Notes: generated by a model not told the origin, from the sequence alone. 64,000 nucleotides of DNA from Antedon mediterranea (GCF_964355755.1 NC_092673.1:27967001-28031000), one strand, 5' to 3'. Positions 52,401 through 53,134 are shown, counted from the stretch's first letter. Translations and numbers: made by a program.

Positions 52401-53134
52401 ATAATATTATCATTAATAATAAATTAAACTTTTATTTAGATTAAACTGATTAATCAATTTCTTAAATTATTATTATTAAATTAATATCATAAAAATTCAA
52501 TCCTTAACAGCGATTTGATCATCCCTCAAAATGCGCTTTAAAATAATATAATAATGTTAAAGATGTAGTGTCCCAAAAAACATGAAAAATGAAGATTAAT
52601 AAATCAGACTTTGAATAGACCATTTTGTGGTTATAATAAAGTTAATCACTTCCATAGGAAAAAACTTATAAAATTAAGTTGACTTGATTGTTTTGCTTTA
52701 AATTAAATGGTTTTTTTTAAAGTAAATTCATGTTTTTTCGATCCGATTTTTGGTCAAAGTGGATAACTATTATGCCACTTTAAAATAGCATATTCAACAA
52801 ATATTGGACAATATATCGTTAAAGCAAAAAAATACCTAAATTGTCTGTCAGACAATCTCTTTTATCTCACAGAAGTGAATAACTTTATTATAACTGCAAA
52901 ATGGTCTATTTAAAGTCTGATTTTATTAATCTTTATTTTTTATGTTTTTTGGGGGACAATACATCTTTAATACTTATAATAATCAAGTTATAGATTTGAT
53001 TTAAATACATATTTACACTAATATTGTTTAACTTGTAGGGATATACAACAGATGGTAGTGATTATGACGAGAGAGAACGACGAAATCGCTACCTATTCAC
53101 ACCTAACACTGCAAGTAGACAGTTCTACTTCTAA
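1118..53134 (+). CDS. Giant transmembrane mucin with MUC4-like NIDO-AMOP-VWD core, 56 exons in window, 5'-partial
   Basis: The 56 exons listed individually below join in a single open frame (14,645 nt, about 4,880 codons) from a phase-1 acceptor at 1118 to TAA at 53132-53134. Domain order is mucin T-T-E-P-S repeats, 2 LDLa, 2 sushi, 2 EGF, NIDO, AMOP, VWD, an Ig/cadherin-like segment, about 20 EGF, SEA, 8 EGF, SEA, 2 EGF-like, one TM helix and a ~131-residue cytoplasmic tail. NIDO-AMOP-VWD-EGF-TM is the layout of MUC4 and related mucin-like surface proteins; the LDLa, sushi and SEA additions and the very long EGF array are extra. Nearly all introns are phase 1, the signature of shuffled extracellular modules; phase 0 or 2 occurs only inside NIDO, VWD, SEA, the split EGFs and the tail. 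The signal peptide and start codon must lie upstream of the window. Function inferred: a glycosylated cell-surface or matrix adhesion/protective mucin. Exon borders are hand-made; no transcript was available. Confidence 0.9.
2270..2361. repeat. 28-bp tandem repeat, about 3.3 copies
   Basis: Unit CATGTGAACTCACATG followed by TTGTGAAGAAAT, repeated with few changes. The first 16 bases are themselves an imperfect palindrome (CATGTGA...TCACATG). Confidence 0.85.
2531..3194. mobile_element. Short TIR element carrying TCGG/TCTG microsatellites
   Basis: It starts GTCGCGTG and ends CACGCGAC, a perfect 8-bp terminal inverted repeat, flanked by TTA on both sides (2528-2530, 3195-3197). Near each end is the same module, TAGTTCACTATGTCGG then a (TCTG/TCGG)n run then GTCCGGTATCACTATGC. 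No transposase frame is present, so this is a non-autonomous element. The small reading frames over it are microsatellite translations. Confidence 0.6.
3843..9821 (+). CDS. Mucin mega-exon 2: ~398 T-T-E-P-S repeats in one 5,979-bp exon
   Basis: Acceptor CATCTTTAG at 3834-3842; donor CAG|GTAATC at 9821/9822; phase 1-1 with 1,993 codons and no stop. The 15-bp unit encodes T-T-E-P-S with variants (E to Q, K, V or G; P to L, T, Q or A; S to A). V-Q-S-T-T units punctuate the array in its first half. Longer blocks are duplicated: the block around 5641-5800 recurs 570 bp later, and that around 8641-8720 recurs 540 bp later, both multiples of 15. One unit near 7450 is shortened by two codons without changing frame. 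Roughly 60% of residues are Ser or Thr, so the segment should be a densely O-glycosylated extended rod. The array is expected to be length-polymorphic and its assembled length may be inexact. Confidence 0.9.
9918..9990 (+). pseudogene. Decayed mucin-repeat fragment
   Basis: ATCTACAACTGAGC and ACTACAGAGCCATCCACTAC are unmistakable copies of the 15-bp unit, but indels bring stops into frame (TGAGCG, TAAACTACTGAG). No acceptor keeps the frame. Confidence 0.65.
10200..10500 (+). pseudogene. Highly diverged mucin-repeat pseudo-exon(s)
   Basis: [12 protein letters not shown] can be read from 10201 before a TAA, and scattered ACTGAACCA/ACCAAACCA units continue to 10500. The 63-codon frame at 10310-10501 is a shifted reading of these units. 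I read the region as a former end of the array, now outside the exon. Confidence 0.5.
10723..10857 (+). CDS. Exon 3: LDL-receptor class A module 1
   Basis: Acceptor TGTACAG at 10716-10722, donor G|GTAAGT. 135 nt, phase 1-1. Six cysteines in the LDLa pattern: C-L-N-T-F-Q-A-C, then C-I-P-E-D-A-F-C-D, then D-C-V-D-Y-L-D-E and a final C. The acidic D-x-x-x-D-C-x-D-x-x-D-E cluster should coordinate Ca2+ (known for the family). Confidence 0.88.
10980..11102 (+). CDS. Exon 4: LDL-receptor class A module 2
   Basis: Acceptor TTCTTAG at 10979, donor G|GTAAGA at 11103; 123 nt, phase 1-1. Pattern [27 protein letters not shown]. It follows exon 3 after a 122-bp intron, consistent with tandem module duplication. 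Confidence 0.88.
11518..11700 (+). CDS. Exon 5: sushi (CCP/SCR) module 1
   Basis: Acceptor ACAATAG at 11517, donor T|GTAGGT at 11701; 183 nt, phase 1-1. Four cysteines in the CCP spacing (C-A-A-P, Y-E-C-Y-S-G, I-C-Q-D-G, S-C-L). The Trp usual before the last Cys is replaced by an I-Q-G-I-F context. Confidence 0.83.
12000..12931. repeat. Interspersed repeat A, copy 2
   Basis: Near-identical to 1-1008 over its length but without the long poly-C run. Its 5' limit near CGGTCAAAGTAATT (about 12012) is defined only by where similarity to the 58.26-kb copy begins. It ends CCCTCTAG|T. It is inserted in the intron between the two sushi exons, in the same orientation as copy 1. Confidence 0.75.
13056..13238 (+). 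CDS. Exon 6: sushi (CCP/SCR) module 2
   Basis: Acceptor AAATTAG at 13055, donor G|GTACGT at 13239; 183 nt like exon 5, phase 1-1. Begins [12 protein letters not shown], with Cys at the four CCP positions and the F-E-N-G / V-x-x-x-C-x-x-G-Y motifs typical of complement-control repeats. Confidence 0.85.
13262..13332 (+). repeat. LINE 3'-tail-like fragment (L2/CR1 type)
   Basis: GTAAAAGCGCTTTATAAATC followed by short AACATT tandem units resembles the conserved 3' end of CR1/L2-type LINEs. No coding remnant is seen beside it. Confidence 0.4.
13868..13996 (+). CDS. Exon 7: calcium-binding EGF module
   Basis: Acceptor TTTTTTAG at 13867, donor G|GTACTA; 129 nt, phase 1-1. D-V-N-E-C start and six Cys, with C-x-N-T-x-G-S-Y giving the hydroxylation/Ca2+ consensus. 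Confidence 0.88.
14580..14702 (+). CDS. Exon 8: calcium-binding EGF module, GC donor
   Basis: Acceptor CACCTAG at 14579; D-I-D-E-C start and six Cys; 123 nt. It ends T-F-C-A with the non-canonical donor G|GCAAGT. The nearest GT (GTATTC, 14707) would give the wrong phase, so a GC-AG intron is the only frame-keeping solution. Confidence 0.85.
14755..15312. repeat. ~20-bp minisatellite ending just before the NIDO acceptor
   Basis: Tandem variants of ATTGCAGCGAGCACAATAGT, with sub-families (GCGTACACAATGGT, TGAGAAAAGTGATATTGAAG). Higher-order blocks recur, for example 14863-14960 and 14965-15080. The array stops about 27 bp before the acceptor at 15339. Antisense reading frames over it are repeat artefacts. 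Confidence 0.88.
15340..15479 (+). CDS. Exon 9: NIDO domain, part 1
   Basis: Acceptor TTCTTTAG at 15339, donor TAT|GTAAGT; 140 nt, phase 1 to 0. Encodes E-I-L-Y-Y-P-S-G then F-G-F-P-Y-G-G-N-F, the start of a nidogen extracellular (NIDO) domain with its L-x-P-F/Y-G entry. Confidence 0.83.
15802..15966 (+). CDS. Exon 10: NIDO domain, part 2
   Basis: Acceptor TTTTTCAG at 15801, donor CGG|GTATGA; 165 nt, phase 0-0. Contains N-G-I-F-V-L-V and [10 protein letters not shown], the N-G-x-x-x-F and A/V-x-x-W-x-D cores of NIDO. Confidence 0.85.
16325..16492 (+). CDS. Exon 11: NIDO domain, part 3
   Basis: Acceptor ATCAACAG at 16324, donor CAT|GTAAGT; 168 nt, phase 0-0. Ends [11 protein letters not shown], matching the A-x-x-x-T-W-x-x-V segment of NIDO. 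Confidence 0.85.
16733..17249 (+). CDS. Exon 12: end of NIDO and start of AMOP
   Basis: Acceptor TTTATAG at 16732, donor G|GTAAGA at 17250; 517 nt, phase 0 to 1. The first half gives [15 protein letters not shown] and M-R-W-D, the C-terminal NIDO motifs. The second half opens AMOP with C-I-T-W-Y-E-E-D at about 17018 and [16 protein letters not shown] is an adhesion-associated Cys-rich domain of MUC4 and related proteins. Confidence 0.88.
17760..17951 (+). CDS. Exon 13: AMOP domain, middle
   Basis: Acceptor TATTTCAG at 17759, donor G|GTAAGA; 192 nt, phase 1-1. Has Y-I-C-L-Q-S, the paired Cys in E-C-C-Y, and Gly-rich loops leading to H-V. Confidence 0.85.
18652..18795. mobile_element. MITE family 1, copy at 18.7 kb
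   Basis: Inverted ends CTCTGTCTACACTATCAAAC ... GTTTGATAGTGTAGACAGAG, internal GTGATATGACATCATCATG. The insertion site looks like TA. Confidence 0.75.
18865..18984 (+). CDS. Exon 14: AMOP domain, end
   Basis: Acceptor TATTTCAG at 18864, donor G|GTAAGT; 120 nt, phase 1-1. Contains [16 protein letters not shown] and T-C-E-N-Y, the C-C ... C-x-x-Y-x-x-x-R-P ... C close of AMOP. Confidence 0.88.
19603..19862 (-). pseudogene. LINE ORF2 C-terminal fragment and 3' end
   Basis: Read on the minus strand from about 19860, the frame gives [14 protein letters not shown] then W-N-S-L-S-E-D-V-V, followed by F-N-Q-V-L. That is the F-x-x-x-A-x-x-x-W-N-x-L-P end motif of non-LTR reverse transcriptase ORFs. 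It is 5' truncated, as usual for LINE insertions, in the intron before the VWD exon. Confidence 0.6.
19927..20135 (+). CDS. Exon 15: VWD domain start with GDPH motif
   Basis: Acceptor ATTGCAG at 19926, donor TTC|GTAAGT; 209 nt, phase 1 to 0. Encodes [12 protein letters not shown] (G-D-P-H codons at 19938-19949) and [10 protein letters not shown], the hallmark opening of von Willebrand factor type D domains. In MUC4 and gel-forming mucins the GDPH site is autoproteolytically cleaved between Asp and Pro; the same is possible here. Confidence 0.92.
20408..20495 (+). CDS. Exon 16: VWD domain, part 2
   Basis: Acceptor TTTCAAG at 20407, donor G|GTAATT; 88 nt, phase 0 to 1. [18 protein letters not shown]: the strand pair expected after the first VWD exon. 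The next coding exon lies 5.7 kb away because of a retrotransposon. Confidence 0.83.
20613..20774 (-). repeat. 3' LTR of the retrotransposon
   Basis: 162 bp, base-for-base identical by eye to 25786-25947. Begins CGCCAATAAGG on the + strand and ends GCGCACTGGCG. Confidence 0.92.
20960..21880 (-). pseudogene. Integrase core and C-terminus of the retrotransposon, out of frame with Pol
   Basis: The open frame continues the integrase after the shift near 21880; its first Met at 21958 is incidental. G-V-T-F-A-A-D carries the first catalytic Asp and R-A-D-G-A-P-G-F the second, about 57 residues on. Only 19 residues separate the second Asp's motif from the downstream R-G-L-S-A-R-E-M-W block, so the third catalytic Glu region appears deleted or cannot be assigned. 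A GPY/F-like segment (D-L-V-Y-L-Y-A-D...R-Y-L-V-V-S-V-D-G) follows. I treat it as a defective integrase; programmed frameshifting is a less likely alternative. Confidence 0.7.
21747..25631 (-). CDS. Retrotransposon Gag-Pol polyprotein (Gag, PR, RT, RNase H, integrase zinc finger)
   Basis: 1,294 codons from ATG at 25629-25631. A Gag-like N-terminus is followed by a C-x2-C...H...C zinc motif near residues 274-292. Retroviral-type protease follows with D-S-G-A-T-G at about 361. Reverse transcriptase spans about 640-860, with the first catalytic Asp in S-T-D-L-T-K-A-F (742) and an unusual I-A-D-D-L box (806-810) in place of Y-x-D-D. RNase H has D958, E999 and D1028. The integrase H-H-C-C finger is H1205, H1210, C1240, C1243. 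The frame then shifts near residue 1250 (about 21880), so the last ~45 residues are out-of-frame translation. GC content and codon use are clearly higher than in the host exons. Confidence 0.88.
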   Translation of the reverse strand: MANVNRAPKQWSLTKTETINSFESWRQNIIYTLSLDENFAPFLMEGTQWGPKTRASPLRLFEDDDDTVPRARRRTAQQKVHMLELMLGQIANFCPIISRSTIVKSSTSISQIWQAIRLHYGFQTTGGHFLDFATIHLEAGERPEDLYQRLLAFADDNLLRTGGGINHHGVAITEDEEMTPTVENFIVLTWLSLIHKDLPRLVKQRYGTDLRDRTLATIKPEISQAMDSLLDELRATEDTRAMRTFATPPTVNYQRASRTSRNTTSHIRRQLKSCPLCKQAGRKHDTHFLSGCIHLPEQDRKYMVRARQVIGIIEGIEETDVSDDASLADNQTEQAALRVQIRQSPYLDIFHNHHTVRITIDSGATGNMISLAAATALSAEIRESSQSAHQADGSSPLKVVGETTITFSRDHIELLFDGLVVERLDVDILAGTPFMENNDIAIRPAKRQVVIGNTSSYTYGSKDTTKTPAIRRAQVLRAPSSLTTLWPGDFIELQIPEGVSTHDNELALEPRSYTHRPPTWPEYGTIHSIDGKIRIENNTSFPQVLKRNEHFCQIRPVFVPDDCNTNDHTCKPPVKTSSSPRPTQSTLHSLQIHLDPDRIIPPTIRQRFKSLNEEFDVVFDPHIKCYNGAAGPFQAVVNMGPVQPPQRKGRLPQYSRDKLVELQEKFDDLEKMGVFLRPEDAGIQVEYLNPSFLVKKDSGGFRLVTTAFADVGRYAKPQPSLMPDVNSVLRHIARWKYIISTDLTKAFYQIPLSRESMKYCGVATPFRGIRVYARSAMGMPGSETALEELTCRVLGELLSEGVIAKIADDLYCGGDTLDELLCNWRRLLSELYRCGLSLSASKTFICPKTTTILGWTWSLGTLRANPHRISTLATCSPPKTVKGLRSFIGAYKVLARVIPNCASILTPLDDAVAGRQSQDKITWCDALCEDFQTAQKLLTTSQTITLPHPDDQLWIVTDGSVKRHGIGATLYIRRDDSLRISGFFSAKLRARQLTWLPCEIEALAIAVAVKHFSPYVVQSTKRACVLTDSKPCVQAFEKLCRGEFSVSPRVSTFLSSASRYQVSVRHLAGSANVPSDFASRNAPECIDANCQVCSFVQRSEESVVLRIASHDFITGQSKLPFTSRSAWLSLQSECPDLRRVHAHLIQGTRPSKKVTDKRDVKRYLAVASLSKDNLLVSLVHEPLAPPRERIIVPRPFLHGLLTALHIRLDHPTCHQLKQMAHRYFYALDMDKSIEVTTSSCHQCATLRRIPKASIYWRPTGNCGCYVRCRCHEAQSSIHSDCERSGNVIHSRLFS
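25786..25947 (-). repeat. 5' LTR of the retrotransposon
   Basis: 162-bp identical copy of the left LTR. On the minus strand it ends ...TTATTGGCG directly before TGGTGGCAGCCC, the primer-binding site. Confidence 0.92.
26171..26362 (+). CDS. Exon 17: VWD domain, part 3
   Basis: Acceptor TTATTTAG at 26170, donor G|GTAAGG; 192 nt, phase 1-1. It resumes the VWD fold after the retrotransposon: [10 protein letters not shown] ... L-S-F-G-V-A-V-N, and T-S-G-L-F before the donor, matching the G-L-C/L-G-x-(W/Y/F)-N-G turn completed by the next exon. Confidence 0.87.
26497..26645 (-). repeat. tRNA-derived SINE, minus strand
   Basis: The minus strand reads GGAGTTGTGACTTGGTGGTT, like a tRNA A box, then after a TGGCTACCA stretch GGGTTTAAGTCCCG, like a B box, and a tail ending ATTACAACTCCACTCCCAAAG. 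The same head is amplified at 31.4-31.9 kb. Confidence 0.65.
26775..26888 (+). CDS. Exon 18: VWD domain end
   Basis: Acceptor TTTTCAG at 26774, donor T|GTAAGT; 114 nt, phase 1-1. G-V-W-N-G completes G-L-F-G-V-W-N-G, the VWD G-L-x-G-x-x-N-G motif, with two Cys and an N-glycosylation sequon cluster (N-A-T, N-L-T). Confidence 0.87.
27030..27480 (-). repeat. 5S-rRNA-derived SINE (SINE3-like)
   Basis: The minus strand from about 27478 reads TACCGCCATACTGCG, TCTCGTCAGATCACCGAAGT and TAAGCAACGTTGGGCC, diverged but clear 5S rRNA internal-promoter sequence. A conserved SINE core follows (CGGATGGGATGTAAAGCCGT, TGCACGTTAAAGAAC), then a 3' region. 5S-headed SINEs are known as SINE3. It is not a functional 5S gene because the 3' part of the 5S is replaced by SINE body. 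Confidence 0.75.
27610..27867 (+). CDS. Exon 19: post-VWD segment
   Basis: Acceptor TTTCCCAG at 27609, donor G|GTATAT; 258 nt, phase 1-1. [12 protein letters not shown], then a [14 protein letters not shown] pair of Cys. The same W-x-x-x-x-x-E-S-x-F-x-Y and C...C-x-x-D arrangement follows VWD in MUC4-type proteins. Confidence 0.82.
28124..28260 (+). repeat. Minisatellite-carrier element with a single unit
   Basis: Edges match the carriers at 28801 and 55318: CAAGGCAAATTACTG on the left and AAAGCTAAATCAAAACGATAA on the right. Only one 68-bp unit (GACAATGCTGTGGGTATCAG...) lies between them. Confidence 0.65.
28478..28666 (+). CDS. Exon 20: Ig/cadherin-like segment, part 1
   Basis: Acceptor TTATTCAG at 28477, donor A|GTAATA; 189 nt, phase 1-1. 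N-I-P-P-V-L, then [16 protein letters not shown]: an N-x-P-P-x start and A-x-D-x-D-x-D-x-L-x-Y typical of a cadherin/Ig-like beta-sandwich found after VWD in mucin-like proteins. Confidence 0.82.
28801..29513 (+). repeat. ~68-72-bp minisatellite, about 10 units
   Basis: Unit of the form GACAATGCTGTGGGTATCAG + TGGCTGGATCTCAATGGAGA + TACAAAATAAAATAAGCACT + GAAAAAAT. It carries the same left edge as the single-unit copy at 28124. Reading frames on both strands come from the repeat. Confidence 0.9.
30053..30234 (+). CDS. Exon 21: Ig/cadherin-like segment end and first half of an EGF
   Basis: Acceptor TTAACCAG at 30052, donor GCG|GTATGA; 182 nt, phase 1 to 0. T-G-L-F-T-W-T-P is the strand turn closing the beta-sandwich; [12 protein letters not shown] opens an EGF that finishes in exon 22. 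Confidence 0.83.
30800..30900 (+). repeat. LINE-like 3' tail abutting the exon 22 acceptor
   Basis: GGCGTCCCTGACACAAG, a GGTGACGCCACC stretch, then AATAAATG and GATTGATTGATG. A 3'-UTR-like end with a short tandem tail, as left by non-LTR elements. No coding is seen. Confidence 0.35.
30904..31084 (+). CDS. Exon 22: EGF second half plus an EGF module
   Basis: Acceptor GATGCAG at 30903, donor G|GTATGT; 181 nt, phase 0 to 1. [12 protein letters not shown] completes the split [15 protein letters not shown] to G-D-G-F-K-C is a second. The acceptor lacks a pyrimidine tract and follows directly on an ATTGATTGATG run at the end of a LINE-like tail. Confidence 0.82.
31440..31915 (+). repeat. 58-bp tandem array made from a SINE head, ~8 copies
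   Basis: Unit GTTGCCAACTGTACAGTGGA + GTTGTGTGGCTTGGTGGTTA + TGATGCTTGGCTACCAAT. The GTGGCTTGGTGGTTATGATG core is the tRNA-like A-box head of the SINE at 26.6 kb. The units differ at only a few positions, so the expansion is young. Confidence 0.9.
31900..32010 (+). repeat. tRNA-derived SINE body at the end of the 58-bp array
   Basis: After the last unit the sequence runs on into ATGTCAGGATTTTTTTTCTA and CAACTCCACTCTCAAAGACT, the 3' body of the same SINE (complement of about 26497-26585). A related 3' body is at 33630-33720. Confidence 0.65.
32104..32250 (+). CDS. Exon 23: EGF module
   Basis: Acceptor TATATAG at 32103, donor G|GTATCC; 147 nt. D-F-D-E-C start, long first loop with G-Q-D-Q-V-E-G, Y-T-C-N-C core. 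Confidence 0.86.
32834..32956 (+). CDS. Exon 24: calcium-binding EGF
   Basis: Acceptor TTCTGCAG at 32833, donor G|GTATGA; 123 nt. [21 protein letters not shown]. Confidence 0.88.
33486..33608 (+). CDS. Exon 25: calcium-binding EGF
   Basis: Acceptor TATACAG at 33485, donor G|GTAATT; 123 nt. D-V-N-E-C, G-S-F-S-C-A-C, G-F-L-G-N-G. Confidence 0.88.
33630..33720 (+). repeat. tRNA-derived SINE 3' fragment
   Basis: GGGTCCTGGTTCAAGTCCTG (B-box-like), then CAATTCCACTCCCAAAGACT, matching the SINE bodies at 26.5 and 31.95 kb. It begins 22 bp after the exon 25 donor. Confidence 0.6.
33975..34220 (+). CDS. Exon 26: two calcium-binding EGF modules
   Basis: Acceptor TTTATAG at 33974, donor G|GTAAGT; 246 nt, exactly two 41-residue modules: D-I-N-E-C ... 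H-C-F then D-V-N-E-C ... T-C-V. An intron was lost between them or never gained. The second module's 3' half is the source of the tandem repeat that follows. Confidence 0.88.
34155..34745 (+). repeat. ~115-bp tandem repeat derived from the 3' half of exon 26 and its donor
   Basis: Five further copies follow the genuine exon end, starting near 34265, 34380, 34494, 34603 and 34706. Each includes GGAAGGTA, the TCAATTCAACTCAGGG coding remnant, GATTTACTTGTGTGG|GTAAG and the intron start. ACTGTAGCACA replaces the AGCTACACA of the true exon and breaks the EGF frame, so these are pseudo-exons with intact GT donors. Confidence 0.88.
34927..35055 (+). CDS. Exon 27: calcium-binding EGF
   Basis: Acceptor TTTCTAG at 34926, donor A|GTAAGT; 129 nt. 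[20 protein letters not shown]. Confidence 0.87.
35559..35687 (+). CDS. Exon 28: calcium-binding EGF
   Basis: Acceptor TTTTCAAG at 35558, donor G|GTAAGG; 129 nt. N-V-D-E-C (Asn codon completed by the A of exon 27), G-S-Y-E-C-E-C. Confidence 0.87.
36003..36125 (+). CDS. Exon 29: calcium-binding EGF
   Basis: Acceptor TTTCCAG at 36002, donor C|GTAAGT; 123 nt. [19 protein letters not shown], short second loop as in complement-type cbEGFs. Confidence 0.87.
36573..36701 (+). CDS. Exon 30: EGF module lacking the calcium motif
   Basis: Acceptor AATTTCAG at 36572, donor A|GTATGT; 129 nt. P-L-A-G-M-E-C replaces the D-x-D-E-C start, so no Ca2+ site is expected; [13 protein letters not shown]. Confidence 0.85.
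36929..37067. mobile_element. MITE family 1, copy at 37.0 kb
   Basis: AAAGCTCTGTCTGCACTATC ... GATAGTGTAGACAGAGCTTT, flanked by TA on both sides. Confidence 0.8.
37124..37249 (+). CDS. Exon 31: calcium-binding EGF, GC donor
   Basis: Acceptor TTTTAG at 37123; N-I-D-E-C ... T-C-Q; 126 nt. The donor is G|GCAAGT, the second GC-AG intron in the gene with the same six-base donor as exon 8. Confidence 0.85.
37500..37740. repeat. SINE-like core fragment
   Basis: GGGTTCTTTTACGTGCACATG and adjoining sequence resemble the conserved core of invertebrate SINEs (compare TTCTTTAACGTGCAC at 27.19 kb). Head and tail are not identifiable. Confidence 0.35.
37797..37910 (+). CDS. Exon 32: calcium-binding EGF
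   Basis: Acceptor ATATTTAG at 37796, donor G|GTAAGA; 114 nt, shortest of the array. [21 protein letters not shown]. Confidence 0.87.
38557..38685 (+). CDS. Exon 33: calcium-binding EGF
   Basis: Acceptor TTTTTCAG at 38556, donor G|GTAAGG; 129 nt. D-I-N-E-C, G-S-Y-R-C-A-C. Confidence 0.88.
39047..39169 (+). CDS. Exon 34: calcium-binding EGF
   Basis: Acceptor TTCATAG at 39046, donor A|GTAAGT; 123 nt. D-N-N-E-C, G-S-F-E-C-Q-C, G-Y-T-G-D-G. Confidence 0.88.
39252..39647. mobile_element. MITE family 1, copy at 39.3 kb, with internal insertion
   Basis: AAGCTCTGTCTACACTATCA at 39252 pairs with GATAGTGTAGACAGAGCTTT ending near 39646. About 240 bp of unrelated AT-rich sequence (about 39390-39625) interrupts the right arm. 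AATATGGTAGTG...TATG is duplicated inside. Confidence 0.7.
40071..40325 (+). CDS. Exon 35: two calcium-binding EGF modules
   Basis: Acceptor GTCTTCAG at 40070, donor G|GTAAGT; 255 nt. N-I-N-E-C ... N-C-A then N-I-D-E-C ... N-C-T. A second two-module exon without an intervening intron. Confidence 0.88.
41014..41154 (+). CDS. Exon 36: calcium-binding EGF
   Basis: Acceptor TTTTTAAG at 41013, donor G|GTAAAT; 141 nt, with a longer last loop ([12 protein letters not shown]). D-I-D-E-C, G-S-Y-T-C-N-C. Confidence 0.87.
41627..41749 (+). CDS. Exon 37: calcium-binding EGF
   Basis: Acceptor TTCTCAG at 41626, donor A|GTAAGT; 123 nt. D-Y-D-E-C, G-S-Y-S-C-A-C, G-Y-Q-G-D-G. Confidence 0.88.
42112..42240 (+). 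CDS. Exon 38: calcium-binding EGF, last before SEA 1
   Basis: Acceptor CAAACAG at 42111, donor G|GTATGT; 129 nt. [13 protein letters not shown]. Confidence 0.87.
42365..42571 (-). repeat. Truncated copy of the 27-kb SINE
   Basis: AGGTAAAGGTAATT, then GATTAGGCCCTCTACGGACT, CACGGCAGCCAGCAGTGCAA and GATCAGCACACCGGGAGACG, as at 27040-27240. It breaks off before the 5S-like head, as 5'-truncated retroposons do. Confidence 0.75.
42816..42957. mobile_element. MITE family 1, copy at 42.9 kb
   Basis: AGCTCAGTCTACACTATCAA ... GGAGACAGAGCTTT; more diverged than the others, internal GATGATGTCATATCAC. Confidence 0.65.
43013..43125 (+). CDS. Exon 39: SEA-like domain 1, part 1
   Basis: Acceptor TTTTCAG at 43012, donor GAT|GTAAGT; 113 nt, phase 1 to 0. 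[12 protein letters not shown] ... [10 protein letters not shown]. No Cys; position and phases match exons 49-50. Confidence 0.7.
43443..43680 (+). CDS. Exon 40: SEA-like domain 1, part 2
   Basis: Acceptor TTTGCAG at 43442, donor G|GTACGA; 238 nt, phase 0 to 1. Contains [16 protein letters not shown], the central strand of SEA domains, but the G-S-x-x-x cleavage signature is not present, so this copy is probably not self-cleaving. Confidence 0.7.
43708..43980. mobile_element. MITE family 2, short copy
   Basis: TTAAAGGTGTATTGTCCCCC ... TTTTTGGGGGTACATCTTTAA, with internal TTGTTGAATATACAATTTTAA; shorter than the 52.5-kb copy. Confidence 0.65.
44045..44185 (+). CDS. Exon 41: EGF-like module without calcium motif
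   Basis: Acceptor TTCCAG at 44044, donor G|GTAAAG; 141 nt. V-I-D-H-C-F-E-G; six Cys, C-N-T-C-Y-D-G-Y. Divergent spacing between Cys 2 and 4. Confidence 0.82.
44516..44635 (+). CDS. Exon 42: calcium-binding EGF (tandem-duplicated set)
   Basis: Acceptor TTTTCAG at 44515, donor G|GTAAGG; 120 nt. [16 protein letters not shown]; close relative of exons 43, 45, 46 and 47. Confidence 0.88.
44742..44861 (+). CDS. Exon 43: calcium-binding EGF (tandem-duplicated set)
   Basis: Acceptor TATTTCAG at 44741, donor G|GTAAGT; 120 nt. [16 protein letters not shown]; the intron before it is only 106 bp. Confidence 0.88.
45064..45183 (+). CDS. Exon 44: calcium-binding EGF
   Basis: Acceptor TCTTACAG at 45063, donor G|GTAAGT; 120 nt. 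[16 protein letters not shown]; more diverged than its neighbours. Confidence 0.87.
45568..45690 (+). CDS. Exon 45: calcium-binding EGF (tandem-duplicated set)
   Basis: Acceptor TTTTTAG at 45567, donor G|GTAAGG; 123 nt. D-N-N-E-C ... [16 protein letters not shown]. The middle ~50 nt are identical to those in exon 46. Confidence 0.88.
45830..45952 (+). CDS. Exon 46: calcium-binding EGF (tandem-duplicated set)
   Basis: Acceptor ATTCTAG at 45829, donor G|GTAAGC; 123 nt. [11 protein letters not shown]; intron 45 is 139 bp. Confidence 0.88.
46072..46191 (+). CDS. Exon 47: calcium-binding EGF (tandem-duplicated set)
   Basis: Acceptor TATTCTAG at 46071, donor G|GTAAGA; 120 nt. [16 protein letters not shown]. 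Confidence 0.88.
46524..46649 (+). CDS. Exon 48: calcium-binding EGF, last before SEA 2
   Basis: Acceptor GCTTTAG at 46523, donor G|GTCAGT; 126 nt. [19 protein letters not shown]. Confidence 0.87.
   Translation: MSMNALRSPIPVEQMKTVRIQSEVTHVHARQALYLQRMEDV
47104..47237 (+). CDS. Exon 49: SEA domain 2, part 1
   Basis: Acceptor TTATAG at 47103, donor GTT|GTAAGT; 134 nt, phase 1 to 0. [12 protein letters not shown] then [15 protein letters not shown]: beta-strand and helix typical of the SEA start. Confidence 0.8.
47647..47878 (+). CDS. Exon 50: SEA domain 2, part 2, with cleavage-like site
   Basis: Acceptor TCTACAG at 47646, donor G|GTATGC; 232 nt, phase 0 to 1. [14 protein letters not shown] (Gly-Ser codons at 47716-47721) matches the G|S-[VI]-[VI]-x site at which SEA domains of membrane mucins autocleave during folding. 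Confidence 0.83.
48070..48335. mobile_element. MITE family 2, diverged copy
   Basis: TTTGTTGAATATGCCATTTTAA, then TTATTCACTTTGACAAAAAC and a TGGCATATTC right arm with AATGTATTGTG, as in the complete copy at 52.5 kb. Related partial copies lie at about 36230-36400 and 38155-38495. Confidence 0.55.
48571..48710. mobile_element. MITE family 1, copy at 48.6 kb
   Basis: TTGTCTACACTATCAAACTA ... TTTGATAGTGTAGACAAG. A second partial copy (about 48709-48795) abuts it in opposite orientation. Confidence 0.7.
48860..48944 (+). CDS. Exon 51: juxtamembrane EGF-like segment
   Basis: Acceptor TTTGTAG at 48859, donor AG|GTAAGT; 85 nt, phase 1 to 2. [14 protein letters not shown] ... V-C-R, first half of an EGF-like fold. 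Confidence 0.82.
49437..49538 (+). CDS. Exon 52: juxtamembrane EGF-like segment
   Basis: Acceptor ATTTTAG at 49436, donor AC|GTGAGT; 102 nt, phase 2-2. [11 protein letters not shown] closes one [15 protein letters not shown] opens the next. Confidence 0.83.
50133..50173 (+). CDS. Exon 53: 41-nt micro-exon closing the last EGF
   Basis: Acceptor TTTTCAG at 50132, donor A|GTAAGT; phase 2 to 1. Encodes [14 protein letters not shown], the C-x-x-G-Y/F-x-G-x-x-C end of an EGF. It is the only piece that fits both flanking phases. Confidence 0.83.
50324..50616 (+). CDS. Exon 54: transmembrane helix and start of cytoplasmic tail
   Basis: Acceptor CCGACAG at 50323, donor ACT|GTAAGT; 293 nt, phase 1 to 0. 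After T-S-S-G there are about 29 strongly hydrophobic residues (I-V-V-L-I-I-V ... F-I-I-L-I), then R-R-K as stop-transfer. The tail begins with basic and Tyr/Ser-containing sequence ([10 protein letters not shown]). This fixes a type I orientation with the mucin outside. Confidence 0.92.
51190..51480. repeat. ATTG/ATTA simple repeat
   Basis: Degenerate runs of ATTGATTGATTA in intron 54; no coding. Confidence 0.8.
51533..51634 (+). CDS. Exon 55: cytoplasmic tail
   Basis: Acceptor AAAACAG at 51532, donor GAG|GTATGG; 102 nt, phase 0-0. Ser-rich ([13 protein letters not shown]) followed by M-R-P-Y-V-A-T-G-M; no recognised domain. Confidence 0.82.
51733..51888. mobile_element. MITE family 3, diverged copy
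   Basis: TTGGTTCCCATTTGGACGAG ... CATCCTAGTGGGAACCAAGC, with internal TGACCAATCACAATCGACAG and CATGATTGGTCAAATTACG, the same build as the cluster at 60-62.6 kb. A related stretch lies at 16143-16268. Confidence 0.7.
51894..52012. mobile_element. MITE family 1, copy at 51.9 kb
   Basis: AAGCTCTGTCTACACTATCA ... TTTGATAGTGTAGAAAGAGCTT, with TA flanks. It sits directly beside the family 3 copy. Confidence 0.8.
52557..52970. mobile_element. MITE family 2, most complete copy (palindromic, 414 bp)
   Basis: TTAAAGATGTAGTGTCCCAA and AACATGAAAAATGAAGATTA on the left are mirrored by TAATCTTTATTTTTTATGTT and TTGGGGGACAATACATCTTTAA on the right. Inner arms (AGACTTTGAATAGACCATTT / AAATGGTCTATTTAAAGTCT) also pair, so the whole element is foldback-like. 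Confidence 0.75.
53039..53134 (+). CDS. Exon 56: terminal coding exon, tail ends Q-F-Y-F
   Basis: Acceptor CTTGTAG at 53038; 96 nt including TAA, phase 0. [20 protein letters not shown] then [11 protein letters not shown] and stop. The C-terminal F-Y-F fits a class II PDZ ligand (hydrophobic at 0 and -2). Confidence 0.88.
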   Translation, partial: GYTTDGSDYDERERRNRYLFTPNTASRQFYF

